DNA from: an uncultured delta proteobacterium
GTDB lineage: Bacteria > Bdellovibrionota_C > UBA2361 > OMII01
NCBI GenBank assembly: GCA_903904735.1
Contig: CAIVDM010000100.1
Coordinates: forward strand, 1-52,535
DNA length: 52,535 nucleotides
Direction of reading: 5' to 3'
Each line of letters opens with the position of its first letter. Position 1 is the first letter of the stretch. The notes under the pieces were generated by a model. The model did not search any database. It was not told where the DNA came from and saw only the letters and a program-made list of their open reading frames with translations. Below are positions 42,263-50,454 of this stretch, in pieces. A program made the translations under genes and the position numbers.

Positions 42263-43672
42263 ATGAGTCATTTCAACATCTTACTATCGGCAATTCGCCT
42301 TATACTTCCCGACCATCTTGTGCTCACAGACCCTCAATCACTTACCTTTTACGGAAAAGACTGGCTTAAAGATTTCACGCCAGCTCCTTCGCTGGTCGTA
42401 CTACCCGAAACAGTGGAGCAAGTACAAGCGGTTGTACGTCTCTGTAATCAACATAACGTCGCTATTGTACCCTCGGGCGGTCGAACCGGTCTAAGTGGAG
42501 GAGCGACGGCAACACAAGGGGAGATAATTCTCTCGTTGGAGAGAATGCGAAGGATTATCGAGGTCAATCGCGTGGAGCGCACCATTCGATGCCAAGCGGG
42601 AGTCGTGTTGGAGCAAGTGCAGGCGGCGGCGATCGCCGAAGGTCTGTACTTTCCCGTAGACTTCTCAAGCCGCGGCACCTCCCAGATTGGTGGAAATATC
42701 GCCACGAACGCCGGCGGCATTCGCGTGATCAAATACGGAAACTTTCGACAGTCCGTCCTCGGCCTTACTGTCATCACGGGAGCCGGGGATCGTCTCGAGC
42801 TCAACGGCAGTCTCTTTAAAAACAACACAGGGTACGATCTTCGAAATCTATTTATCGGATCAGAAGGGACGCTCGGTATTATCGTCGAGGCGACCCTCAC
42901 GCTCACCACGCCGCCCAGGGACTATGTGCGAGCGCTGTGCGGACTTCCAAGTCTCGACTCCGTGCTTCCTCTTCTCACCTTCTGTCGCGACAAGTTGCCA
43001 AACGTGTCCGCGTTCGAACTGATGGAGGAGTTTCCTTATCAAGAGGTAATCAAACGGAGGTGCCTCCGAAATCCGCTCCAATCAACTCACCCGGCCTACG
43101 TGATCATGGAGTGTGAGGTCCCCTCGGAAGCCAATCGACAAGAGATCTTTGAGAGCTTTGGGGAGGCTTACGAGACCGGACTCATTGGCGACGTCGTGGT
43201 GAGCGAATCCGCGGCGCAAGCGCAGGAAATCATGAACATCCGAGATCTCGTCAGCGAGACGCTAAGCCAACACTACACGTTACATAAAAACGATATATCC
43301 GTGCCGATTTCAGCCGTGCCTTCCTTCCTGAAGGAATTACACCGGACCATCACATCAACCTATCCCACATTTCGAGTGGCGGTCTTTGGGCATGTGGGAG
43401 ACGGGAATCTGCACGTGAATGTCCTGAAAACCGACGATAGGAGCGACGCGGATTTCTGGGCGCAGTGTCATGAGGCCGACCACGCTATCTTTGGGCTGGT
43501 CCAATCATTTCGTGGCAGCGTTTCAGCTGAGCACGGGGTAGGCTTGCTCAAGCGAGATTTTTTAAGCTACAGCCGAAGTCCCGAGGAGATACACATAATG
43601 CGCGGGATCAAAGCGGTCTTCGACCCGCGCGGAATCATGAATCCAGGCAAGATATTCTCAACAAGTGAATAA
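42263..43672 (+). CDS. FAD-linked D-2-hydroxyacid dehydrogenase (GlcD / D2HGDH-like)
   Basis: 469 residues. The FAD-binding PCMH domain includes VPSGGRTGLSGGA (about 69-81), GGNIATNAGGIRVIKYGN and NNTGYDLRNLFIGSEGTLGI. The C-terminal domain has FGHVGDGNLHVNV and SAEHGVGLLKRDF, ending DPRGIMNPGKIF. The HxxxxNxHxN and EHGVG metal-binding motifs suit D-lactate, D-2-hydroxyglutarate or glycolate oxidation. A SerA-like gene lies 2.4 kb away. SerA-type enzymes can make D-2-hydroxyglutarate, so recycling of that product is a possible role. Start 42263 (AGGA upstream) preferred to 42218. Confidence 0.9.
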   Translation: MSHFNILLSAIRLILPDHLVLTDPQSLTFYGKDWLKDFTPAPSLVVLPETVEQVQAVVRLCNQHNVAIVPSGGRTGLSGGATATQGEIILSLERMRRIIEVNRVERTIRCQAGVVLEQVQAAAIAEGLYFPVDFSSRGTSQIGGNIATNAGGIRVIKYGNFRQSVLGLTVITGAGDRLELNGSLFKNNTGYDLRNLFIGSEGTLGIIVEATLTLTTPPRDYVRALCGLPSLDSVLPLLTFCRDKLPNVSAFELMEEFPYQEVIKRRCLRNPLQSTHPAYVIMECEVPSEANRQEIFESFGEAYETGLIGDVVVSESAAQAQEIMNIRDLVSETLSQHYTLHKNDISVPISAVPSFLKELHRTITSTYPTFRVAVFGHVGDGNLHVNVLKTDDRSDADFWAQCHEADHAIFGLVQSFRGSVSAEHGVGLLKRDFLSYSRSPEEIHIMRGIKAVFDPRGIMNPGKIFSTSE

Positions 43673-43678
43673 CCGCGA

Positions 43679-44260
43679 TTAGTCCGCTCGAACACTCACC
43701 AAAAAGCTTTCGACTGATTGTTGGAGCGCCTCACTTTGACGCGAGAGCTCCTGCGCGGCTTCCAGCACTTGGGAAGCCCCTGAACTGGTCTCCTGCGCCG
43801 CCAGCGTCACTCCAGAGATATTCTTTGAGACATCCTTTGTGCCTGTGGCGGCTTGATTGATGTTCGCACAAATTTCACCCGTGGCGACCTGCTGCTCGCT
43901 CGCGGCGCTCTCGATCGCGCCCGCAATCTCTGACATCTTCCGAATAGTCTCGCTCTCACCCGATATGGCCTTTACGGTGTCTCCAGAGATCGACTGAATT
44001 CCCTCAATCTCACGTTGAATCTCCCCTGTCGCTGAAGCGGTCTGCCGCTCGAGGTTCTTGACCTCAGAAGCTACCACGGCGAAACCCTTCCCCGCGTCTC
44101 CAGCGCGCGCCGCCTCGATCGTCACGTTGAGCGCCAGAAGATTGGTTTGACCAGCGATTTGCGAAATGAGCTTGACGACTCCACCGATACGCTTCGAAGC
44201 CTCTGAGAGCCAATTTACGATCGTCGATGAGCGATCAGCCTCAGTTACCGCGCCAGTCGC
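43679..44260 (-). pseudogene. Methyl-accepting chemotaxis protein, C-terminal fragment
   Basis: About 194 residues of the cytoplasmic signalling domain. It includes the hairpin tip [20 protein letters not shown] and [18 protein letters not shown], with adaptation-helix heptads to the C-terminus. Homology stops at about GAVTEAD (near 44250-44260). Upstream of that point the frame is antisense to cheY and does not resemble a chemoreceptor, so the ligand-binding domain, membrane helices and HAMP domain are missing. The break coincides with the break in cheY. It is either a rearrangement pseudogene or a chimeric join in the assembly. Confidence 0.8.
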
Positions 44261-44261
44261 G

Positions 44262-44522
44262 AACTTTGAGTTCATCATCTCTGATTGGAATATGCCGAAC
44301 CTGATGGGAATTGAGTTCCTGAAACGAGTTCGCGCGAGCGACAAATATAAAGGGACTCCTTTTCTGATGGTAACCGCTGAAGCGAAACGGGAAAACGTTC
44401 TTGAGGCGGCTAGCGCGGGTGTGTCTCAGTACATCGTGAGGCCATTTACCGTAGACTCGCTAGAACAGAAGCTTAACGCCATCTTTCAGCGTCGAAGTAA
44501 GGAAGCGGCCGCCAAGAGTTAA
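44262..44522 (+). pseudogene. cheY: cheY, N-terminally truncated fragment
   Basis: About 86 residues equivalent to CheY from just before the phospho-acceptor to the end: [20 protein letters not shown] (phospho-Asp in ISDW), [11 protein letters not shown] (switch Thr), and QYIVRPFTVDSLEQKL. The first roughly 50 residues, with the Asp pair that holds magnesium, are absent. The conserved Lys (K109 of the E. coli protein, usually VKPF) reads as Arg (VRPF). The frame continues upstream to 44166 but that part is antisense to the MCP fragment. It is directly followed by cheZ, the normal order. Confidence 0.8.
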
Positions 44523-44528
44523 TTTACC

Positions 44529-45158
44529 ATGACGAGATCAAAAAAGACGAGAAAGCCTCGCCGAGGACCCGCGCCCGACGCGCGAACCGACGTGCTAGTG
44601 GACGAGAGCCTTCGAATCGCGCTGTCCTCATTGCTATCGAGATCCAATCATCAAGCGCTTGGTGTCGTCAGCGAAATGCTAATCCGACTTCGGTCGGAAT
44701 TCGACCCTACGACCGTGACGATGACCTCAACGAACATACCTGACGCTATAATCAAGTTGTCAGATGTGCTCAGTGAAACGAACAAGGCAAGCTGCCGCGT
44801 TTTTGAGCTTATCGAACGACAGAAGAGACTTCTCGCCGAAACCGATTCTTTGGTGACAGAGATAGGGGAAGGGGTCGGCGAATTGGCGCGAGCATCGAAT
44901 CTCCTAGCGAGCTATCGCGCCAAGCGGCAGGAAATAGCGACAATCACAAATGAGATTCTCCTAGCTCACGAGTTCCAAGACCTATGTGGTCAGAATATTA
45001 ACAAGGTAATGAAGCTAGTTTCGGCTCTGGACTCAGAACTTCGTGAACTGTTTCGACGTCTTGATTGCGAGATTCCATCTTACAATCCGAACCAAGAGTC
45101 CGGCGAGTCAGTTAATCAGAGCGAGACCGATGATATTCTAGAGGAATTCGGGTTATAA
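44529..45158 (+). CDS. cheZ: Chemotaxis protein phosphatase CheZ
   Basis: 209 residues, helical. ILLAHEFQDLCGQNINKVM (about 140-158) carries the catalytic Asp and Gln of CheZ (FQDLxGQ). The C-terminal ETDDILEEFGL matches the CheY-binding tail of CheZ (TDDLLxxLGF). It speeds dephosphorylation of CheY-P in the cytoplasm. The gene appears intact although its partner cheY, six bases upstream, is truncated. The first 20 residues are basic. Confidence 0.85.
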   Translation: MTRSKKTRKPRRGPAPDARTDVLVDESLRIALSSLLSRSNHQALGVVSEMLIRLRSEFDPTTVTMTSTNIPDAIIKLSDVLSETNKASCRVFELIERQKRLLAETDSLVTEIGEGVGELARASNLLASYRAKRQEIATITNEILLAHEFQDLCGQNINKVMKLVSALDSELRELFRRLDCEIPSYNPNQESGESVNQSETDDILEEFGL

Positions 45159-45218
45159 GCCCAACCCCCGCGAGGTTTCAAGCGCGTATCACTCAGCCTC
45201 TTTGAATCATGGGAGGTG

Positions 45219-46046
45219 TTACGATCGCGCAATGCCCGCCAGTGCCTGGCCATATCGCACAGAACAGCACGGGTCCATATCCGGTCCCTGCGTGAGACGC
45301 TTCTCAGTTAGGACGATAACGCTCGAACCCATTTTAAAGGTTCCCAGTTTCATTCCTCTGGTCGCTACGATTGCGGGCTCATGATTTATCGATCGAGCTT
45401 TCTTTCCGCTCCAGGGTCTCAGATTCGTCTCCATCTGCGCGTACGCCAACGAGATCCGTCCAACATTGGTGGCTCCCACCATAACAACCGCCACTAGCCC
45501 TTCAGCCGTATCGATAAAGCTCACGATCCTCTCGTTCACGGCGAAGAGTCCCTCGACCGAGCGAAGGGCCCAATCGTTAACCGGCCATAGTTTCCCTGGT
45601 ATATGTAGTGTGCGAATTACTCGCCCATCCACAGGGGCATGGATATGATGGGCGTCCTTAGGCGATAGATAGAAGTTCCACAGTTGTCCCTCGGCGAACC
45701 GGTGACTCAGCTCATCACTGCCCAACAGTGACTCTACCGAGTATAGCTTGCCTTTGACCTGCGTGGGTACGCTGTCAGAACCGATATTCTGAAAGGACCT
45801 AAGCGTGCCATCAACGGGCGACACAAGCCCCTCACTTATGGGACGAAGCTCAGGGCGAAGGTCTCGTGTAAAAAAATCTCCGATCGAGCGAAAATCCTCG
45901 AGAGGGCGAGTAGCTAGGGCAGCGTCGATTCCATAAGCGCCCGCGAACACGCGCACAGTCAACGTGGATAGAGGTTTCGGCAGGGGAAGATTCGCGAGTT
46001 TTCCGACGAACCAGCTTAGATACGCGAGGGGCAACCAACTCATCAT
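45219..46046 (-). CDS. psd: Phosphatidylserine decarboxylase proenzyme
   Basis: 275 residues; makes phosphatidylethanolamine from phosphatidylserine at the inner membrane. SIGDFFTRDLRPELRPI (54-70), VSPVDGTL (D80), FYLSPKDAHHIHAPVDG (125-141, His of the charge relay) and GSS at 240-242 are visible. Self-cleavage before S241 creates the pyruvoyl group; GSS replaces the more usual GST, a known variant. It fits the large bacterial PSD type. Confidence 0.94.
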   Translation of the reverse strand: MMSWLPLAYLSWFVGKLANLPLPKPLSTLTVRVFAGAYGIDAALATRPLEDFRSIGDFFTRDLRPELRPISEGLVSPVDGTLRSFQNIGSDSVPTQVKGKLYSVESLLGSDELSHRFAEGQLWNFYLSPKDAHHIHAPVDGRVIRTLHIPGKLWPVNDWALRSVEGLFAVNERIVSFIDTAEGLVAVVMVGATNVGRISLAYAQMETNLRPWSGKKARSINHEPAIVATRGMKLGTFKMGSSVIVLTEKRLTQGPDMDPCCSVRYGQALAGIARS

Positions 46047-46106
46047 GACAGCGAACCTTCCTATTCGTGGTTAAGCGGACTCGAGGCGCAACTCACTCAG
46101 AGCGAC

Positions 46107-47126
46107 TTACGCGGCCTGCGTACCTTCCGTCTCGCGGGCCTTCAGAGCTCGCACAAGATTATCTACCGCGGCAGTGCCTTGCCTAACCACGCTCTCATAA
46201 GTTCGGCTACCGACGTGCGGAGTCAAATGAACGTTCGCGAGCCCCAAAAGTGGGTTGTCGAGCTGCACCGGCTCTGGATCGAGCACATCAGCTCCATATC
46301 CCGCCACATGACCGGATTTAACACAGTCGGCCATAGCCCGCTGGTCCACGAGGGCTCCGCGGCTCACGTTGACTACATAGATGCCGCGCTTGCACATCGT
46401 TAGTCGACGACGATTAACGAAGTATTGATTATCGCACGTCAGGCTCATGTGCACTGAGAGGAAATCGACATGGGGAAAGATATCCTCGTCTCGGGGAGCT
46501 CTCATTATCTGCGGAGGATACTCCGAGAACAATCGGTGACTAAACACGCTCTTAAGCTCCTCGAGGTACGCCGAGTGCTGCGAGGACCATGAGGTATTAA
46601 ACACACGGACGTTCATGCCAAAGGCCATCGCTCGCTTGGCGACTTCCTTGCCTACTCGACCGAAACCAAGAATACCAAGGGTCTTTCCCGCCATTTCCCT
46701 GCCGGTCTGTCTTCGCCATTCACCTTTATGCACAAGGGCGTTCTGTTCCGGGATATATCGTGTCAGGCTGAGAAGCAGTCCAAATGTTAACTCGGTGACT
46801 GTCGTGTGATTGACCCCCGGCGTATTGGTTACCTTAATGCCGAGCTTCTCTGCCTCGATCAGGTCGATCTTATCGAGACCAACGCCGTACTTGCTGATAA
46901 CTTTGACTCTCGGAGTAGCGGCTTGCAGTACCTTGCCGTTGAAATCGTCCTCGCCGCATACGAACGCGTCGAACTTATCCCCGTCGCCGATGTACGAAAG
47001 CAGTTGTTCCTCGTTGAGGGGCCCTCTAGCTTTGACAATCTCAAAGCCGGTATCCATCAACTTCTTAACGTGAGGACCTGGTGTATCGATAAAACTCGAA
47101 GTAGAGACAAGAATTGAATAAGTCAT
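46107..47126 (-). CDS. D-2-hydroxyacid dehydrogenase (SerA-like, short)
   Basis: 339 residues. The NAD Rossmann motif GILGFGRVGKEVAKRA is near residue 150, with catalytic Arg in NVSRGALVD, Glu in ADVLDPEP and His in LTPHVGS. No ACT or regulatory domain follows, so it is the short phosphoglycerate-dehydrogenase-like form. Likely substrates are 3-phosphoglycerate, hydroxypyruvate or other 2-ketoacids; it cannot be fixed from sequence. It lies 60 bases after psd on the same strand and may share its transcript. Confidence 0.88.
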   Translation of the reverse strand: MTYSILVSTSSFIDTPGPHVKKLMDTGFEIVKARGPLNEEQLLSYIGDGDKFDAFVCGEDDFNGKVLQAATPRVKVISKYGVGLDKIDLIEAEKLGIKVTNTPGVNHTTVTELTFGLLLSLTRYIPEQNALVHKGEWRRQTGREMAGKTLGILGFGRVGKEVAKRAMAFGMNVRVFNTSWSSQHSAYLEELKSVFSHRLFSEYPPQIMRAPRDEDIFPHVDFLSVHMSLTCDNQYFVNRRRLTMCKRGIYVVNVSRGALVDQRAMADCVKSGHVAGYGADVLDPEPVQLDNPLLGLANVHLTPHVGSRTYESVVRQGTAAVDNLVRALKARETEGTQAA

Positions 47127-47550
47127 TACTACGGCCCCTATACTGTACCGCTAGAGGCTCTTGGCGACGCGGATACTGCTTGACCAATGTTACACTATTA
47201 CTGCCCTGAGGCCTGAATGGACGCTATCAGAGCGAGGAGCGTGAATCAAGCCAAGGAGGTTTATAAGCTAGGGCGAGAGCGCTCTAAAAACCCCCTAATA
47301 TCACTACGGTTTTAGATACGGCGAACGCTCCAACGCCTACCCTAGCTCACACCTCGCAAGTCACAATGCCCGCTTAGAATTTCCATCACCCAGTGGCGGA
47401 TTAAGCCTGTATGTCTTCTCCTCGTGATTCTCGCCGCGGATGTTTTGAGCGCCGCTAAATTTTTTCTCCGTTAGCGTCTCTCATCGCAGTTAACTCGCCA
47501 TTGCCATTTGCGGGTCTGCCTTTGGTTCGCTACTCTCTGAGCACTCATCT
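47127..47550. other. Intergenic region, nothing recognised
   Basis: A 424-base gap between the divergent dehydrogenase and SGNH genes. It contains a 32-codon frame from about 47217 without family resemblance. The upstream of the SGNH gene lacks a clear ribosome-binding site. Confidence 0.4.
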
Positions 47551-48600
47551 ATGGTCCAACACAAGTCACACACAAAACCGCCGCTTAGTCTAGGAGCGAA
47601 GCTCTCACTGGGCGCCTTCGGGGTCTTGAGCGCCCTCCTTACATCGATTGTGGCGCTTCAGTTCATCTCCATCGCTCCACGAGGTACAGAGTTTGACTCT
47701 ATAGATGATGTGCGTCGCGCGATGTTGGAGCCTGGTCGGGCATCTGACCCAAACGCGGCGGTTAACTCGTCACAGGTGTCTCTCCGTTCAATCGTTCAAC
47801 CGCATCCCTCGGATTCAATAATCTATTCTCTTAAGCCTAATCTCGACATCCGTTTTGCCCGAGCGCGCGTCACTACAAACTCATGCGGGATGCGCTCCCC
47901 TGAGCGACCGGTATCCAAGCCTCAAGGCACCTACCGCATCGCCCTCCTTGGCGACTCATTCGCGTTCGGGTGGGGAGTCGAGCAATCCGAGACGTTTGCC
48001 CAGCGACTCGAAGACAATCTTAATGAACGGGCGCGCGGCGCTGTCAGATTCGAGGTGCTGAACTTTGGAGTTCCAGGATTTTCAACATTCCAGGAAGTGG
48101 CTCTTTTTGAGGAGCGCGCGTTGGATTTCGACCCAGACGCGGTGCTGGTCTACTTCGTTCAAAACGACTTCGGGCTGCCCTTTTTCATCCGAGACATCAA
48201 CGGCTCTGGTGGAATGCTCTCGTCGGTGAAATTCTTTGAGCTTGGGCGAAAGCTCCTCGCGCCCGAGGCGCTCCAACAGCAAGTTAAGAACACCGGCCTG
48301 GATCCAAACAGAGCACTCGCGCGGCTTGCGGCGCTCACCTCCGACAGAGGCATACCCCTGTTCCTCACCATTAACCCCCGTAAATCATGGCGAAGCGACC
48401 TACAGCGCTTGCCAAGCGTGAGAAAGAGCCCAGGAACGCAGTTTATACCTCTCAGAGATGGTCTTTTAGAGTATATTAAGAGACAGCAGATTCCGGAGAA
48501 GGCGCTGACGCTATCGTTCGACCCACATCCTAGCCCGCTCCGGCACAACATTTTGGGATCGTTATTAACGCCATACTTCTTGAATTCCGCTGGATTATGA
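47551..48600 (+). CDS. Membrane-anchored SGNH/GDSL hydrolase-like protein
   Basis: 349 residues. One N-terminal membrane segment (about 18-42). The SGNH blocks are present: LLGDSFAFGWG with S136, FGVPGFSTFQE (block II Gly), YFVQNDFG (block III Asn) and FDPHPSPLRHN with D324 and H326. It faces the periplasm, probably as an esterase or an O-acetyl hydrolase or transferase acting on polysaccharide; the substrate is unknown. No close named family is recognised. It is coupled to the downstream secreted protein by a four-base overlap. Confidence 0.8.
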   Translation: MVQHKSHTKPPLSLGAKLSLGAFGVLSALLTSIVALQFISIAPRGTEFDSIDDVRRAMLEPGRASDPNAAVNSSQVSLRSIVQPHPSDSIIYSLKPNLDIRFARARVTTNSCGMRSPERPVSKPQGTYRIALLGDSFAFGWGVEQSETFAQRLEDNLNERARGAVRFEVLNFGVPGFSTFQEVALFEERALDFDPDAVLVYFVQNDFGLPFFIRDINGSGGMLSSVKFFELGRKLLAPEALQQQVKNTGLDPNRALARLAALTSDRGIPLFLTINPRKSWRSDLQRLPSVRKSPGTQFIPLRDGLLEYIKRQQIPEKALTLSFDPHPSPLRHNILGSLLTPYFLNSAGL

Positions 48601-49730
48601 ATGTGTCTCGTTGTCTTACTAGCTTCACGGTTGTCGCTCTTTTTTTACTGACGCGAACGGCCGCGTATGGCCAACCCGACCAGGGCAAGAATCCTCAGCA
48701 ATCCCAAGGTCGAACTGATAGTCCGGTTTCTACGCTCGATGTTGATGACCTGAAGATCGCCATGGCGGAGAGCAGCCTTCAGGTCAATCCGAGTCTCCGG
48801 ACAACTTCGGAGCTCGTCTCTGCCCTCGAAAGCACGATTTCGAGAACCTGTTTTGGAGACACGCTTCGAACTCTTAAATACGAAGGAAGCCCCACAGACC
48901 CAAACTGCCTTACGAAGATGGAACGGCTACTGAAGCTCTACCCCGAAAGCCCAGTAGGAATATGCCTGCGCGATGGGTTCCAAGCTGAGTCATGTGTGAA
49001 CGCCTATCAGAATCAAGTCTTCGCTCCCTATGGAGGAGGCTCCGAGGCGCTAAACCTGCAAGACCCAGCCCTTAAAGTGGGACTGTCTAAACGCGAGAAC
49101 GCTAAACTTTCGGCGCTATCCGCGACCCTCGAGGACGTAAACAAGCGCTATCAAGCCGCTAAGACAGACTCAGAAAAGCAGAGTTCGATCGATGACGCGA
49201 CTCGCCTCTACGATCAATTATTAGGAATCGCCTGCCGCGTGGTCGCTATCAGTCTAGAGGATAAGCCTGGCGACTCAAGCGAGCCTGAAGTGGAGAACGG
49301 AGAGCTTAGAGAGATAAGGCAAAAGATAATGAAACTACCTCCTGGACTGCGCGCTGAGCATCAAGAGCGCATGCTCCAAAAAGCTGAGGAGGAACTCGGA
49401 CAAGCGAAAGGTAGCCAAGCAAAGCGGGATTTTATACTCCAAAAAATAAAAGTCATTCAGAATCCAGAGACAAATACCGTTGTCACCACCGAAGGGAAGC
49501 TCCGCGTGAGAGTTGTTCTACCCGATTGCTTTGAACTTACACAGAAGGCGGAAAAGATTATACCAAACCTTCCGTCTCCTATTTGTCACCGAATAGGCTG
49601 GCACTCGCCCCAATGCGTAGCCGCGATACAGAGCTGGCACGCGTATCGCAAGCAGCTTGACGCACAAGTGCGAAAAACTGATCCGAAGTACGCCACTCCA
49701 ACGCCAAAACCAATAATCTCGACGTTTTAA
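48597..49730 (+). CDS. Secreted helical protein, partner of the SGNH hydrolase
   Basis: 377 residues, no family recognised. A signal peptide is clear (about 1-25, ending TAAYG). The mature chain is charged and helical, with a coiled-coil-like stretch near 165-200 and another near 250-285 (EEELGQAKGSQAKRDF). Seven Cys appear in the mature chain, several as CxxxxF or PxC motifs, so disulfides are likely. The ATG overlaps the SGNH stop (ATGA), which suggests joint function in the envelope. Confidence 0.65.
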   Translation: MNVSRCLTSFTVVALFLLTRTAAYGQPDQGKNPQQSQGRTDSPVSTLDVDDLKIAMAESSLQVNPSLRTTSELVSALESTISRTCFGDTLRTLKYEGSPTDPNCLTKMERLLKLYPESPVGICLRDGFQAESCVNAYQNQVFAPYGGGSEALNLQDPALKVGLSKRENAKLSALSATLEDVNKRYQAAKTDSEKQSSIDDATRLYDQLLGIACRVVAISLEDKPGDSSEPEVENGELREIRQKIMKLPPGLRAEHQERMLQKAEEELGQAKGSQAKRDFILQKIKVIQNPETNTVVTTEGKLRVRVVLPDCFELTQKAEKIIPNLPSPICHRIGWHSPQCVAAIQSWHAYRKQLDAQVRKTDPKYATPTPKPIISTF

Positions 49731-49757
49731 CAGGCAACAGGCAAGCCTACCTGATCC

Positions 49758-49774
49758 CGGAGCTTCCAGCTCCG
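49758..49774. repeat. Dispersed palindrome, copy 3
   Basis: CGGAGCT-TCC-AGCTCCG, a perfect 7-bp stem and 3-base loop, lies just after the 49730 stop. It belongs to the same family as 9125-9143, with a TCC loop in place of AGA. Confidence 0.75.
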
Positions 49775-49800
49775 CTAGAAAGTCTCACCCCTCCAAGAAA

Positions 49801-49827
49801 GCGGAGCTAGAAGCTCCGCGCTCCAAG
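49801..49827. repeat. Dispersed palindrome, copy 4 (identical to 9125-9151)
   Basis: GCGGAGCT-AGA-AGCTCCGC (8-bp stem) plus the GCTCCAAG tail. All 27 bases are identical to the copy beyond glk 40 kb away, which shows a true repeat family. Confidence 0.85.
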
Positions 49828-49888
49828 AACACTCGACGATGTTCTACACAACCGAATCTTGCAGACACTCTAGAGCACCTATCGGACC

Positions 49889-49907
49889 GCGGAGCTTCCA
49901 GCTCCGC
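49889..49907. repeat. Dispersed palindrome, copy 5
   Basis: GCGGAGCT-TCC-AGCTCCGC, an 8-bp perfect stem. The upstream flank GGACC matches the flank of the hairpin at 9173-9189, giving 14 shared bases (GGACCGCGGAGCTT). Confidence 0.8.
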
Positions 49908-50023
49908 TCTCCACGGACAGCCCCGACGAGTTCACGTCGCATACTGCTTAGCCGAAACTTTTTATCGGAACTCACGAATTATAACTTTGCCTAACGCATT
50001 CGTTATATCAACACGCATAAATC

Positions 50024-50404
50024 ATGGAAACGAACACACACTCATCTCAAAACGGATTCAGCATGATCGAACTACTCGTGGTCATGGGCATCATGAGCGC
50101 GCTTATCGCCGTCGCCCTTCCACGCTATGGAGCGTATCGCGCTAGCGCTTTTGACAGTCGCGCTGAGATCGACCTGCGCTCCGTCGCTATGGCGGAGGAA
50201 GCGTATTTTCTTGATTTCGATAAGTATCTCGCTTGCTCCGGCACATCGTGCTCACAACTGCCAGGCATTAAGAAATTATCATCAGGCGTAGTTCTCTCAG
50301 TCACCACTTCCGAAACTGGGTTCAAGGGCACTGCCTCTCACCCTCGAGGTTCCGGACGGGTCTTTAACTGGGATTCGGAACAGGGTGGGCTTCTCGATCA
50401 GTAA
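50024..50404 (+). CDS. Type IV pilin-like protein
   Basis: 126 residues with a type III signal. The prepilin peptidase site is NG-FSMIELLVVMGIMSAL, with the conserved Glu five residues after the cut and a hydrophobic helix to about residue 38. The C-terminal domain has the pair C66-C71 (CSGTSC) typical of small pilins or pseudopilins. It is secreted through the type IV pilus or type II secretion machinery. No other pil or gsp genes are in the window. Confidence 0.88.
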   Translation: METNTHSSQNGFSMIELLVVMGIMSALIAVALPRYGAYRASAFDSRAEIDLRSVAMAEEAYFLDFDKYLACSGTSCSQLPGIKKLSSGVVLSVTTSETGFKGTASHPRGSGRVFNWDSEQGGLLDQ

Positions 50405-50454
50405 CAAGATTAGCAAGCCCTACACTCTTATCTCGAGCGCTCCGCCATCGCGAG

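Noticed and set aside
44166..44522. A complete 118-residue single-domain response regulator
   Set aside because: Its first 32 residues are antisense to the MCP fragment and do not form the receiver N-terminus with the acidic pair; it is a truncated cheY.
49636..49654. Sigma-54 promoter before the pilin gene
   Set aside because: GG-N10-GC spacing occurs, but the -12 is TCGC, it lies inside the preceding coding sequence and almost 400 bases from the pilin start.
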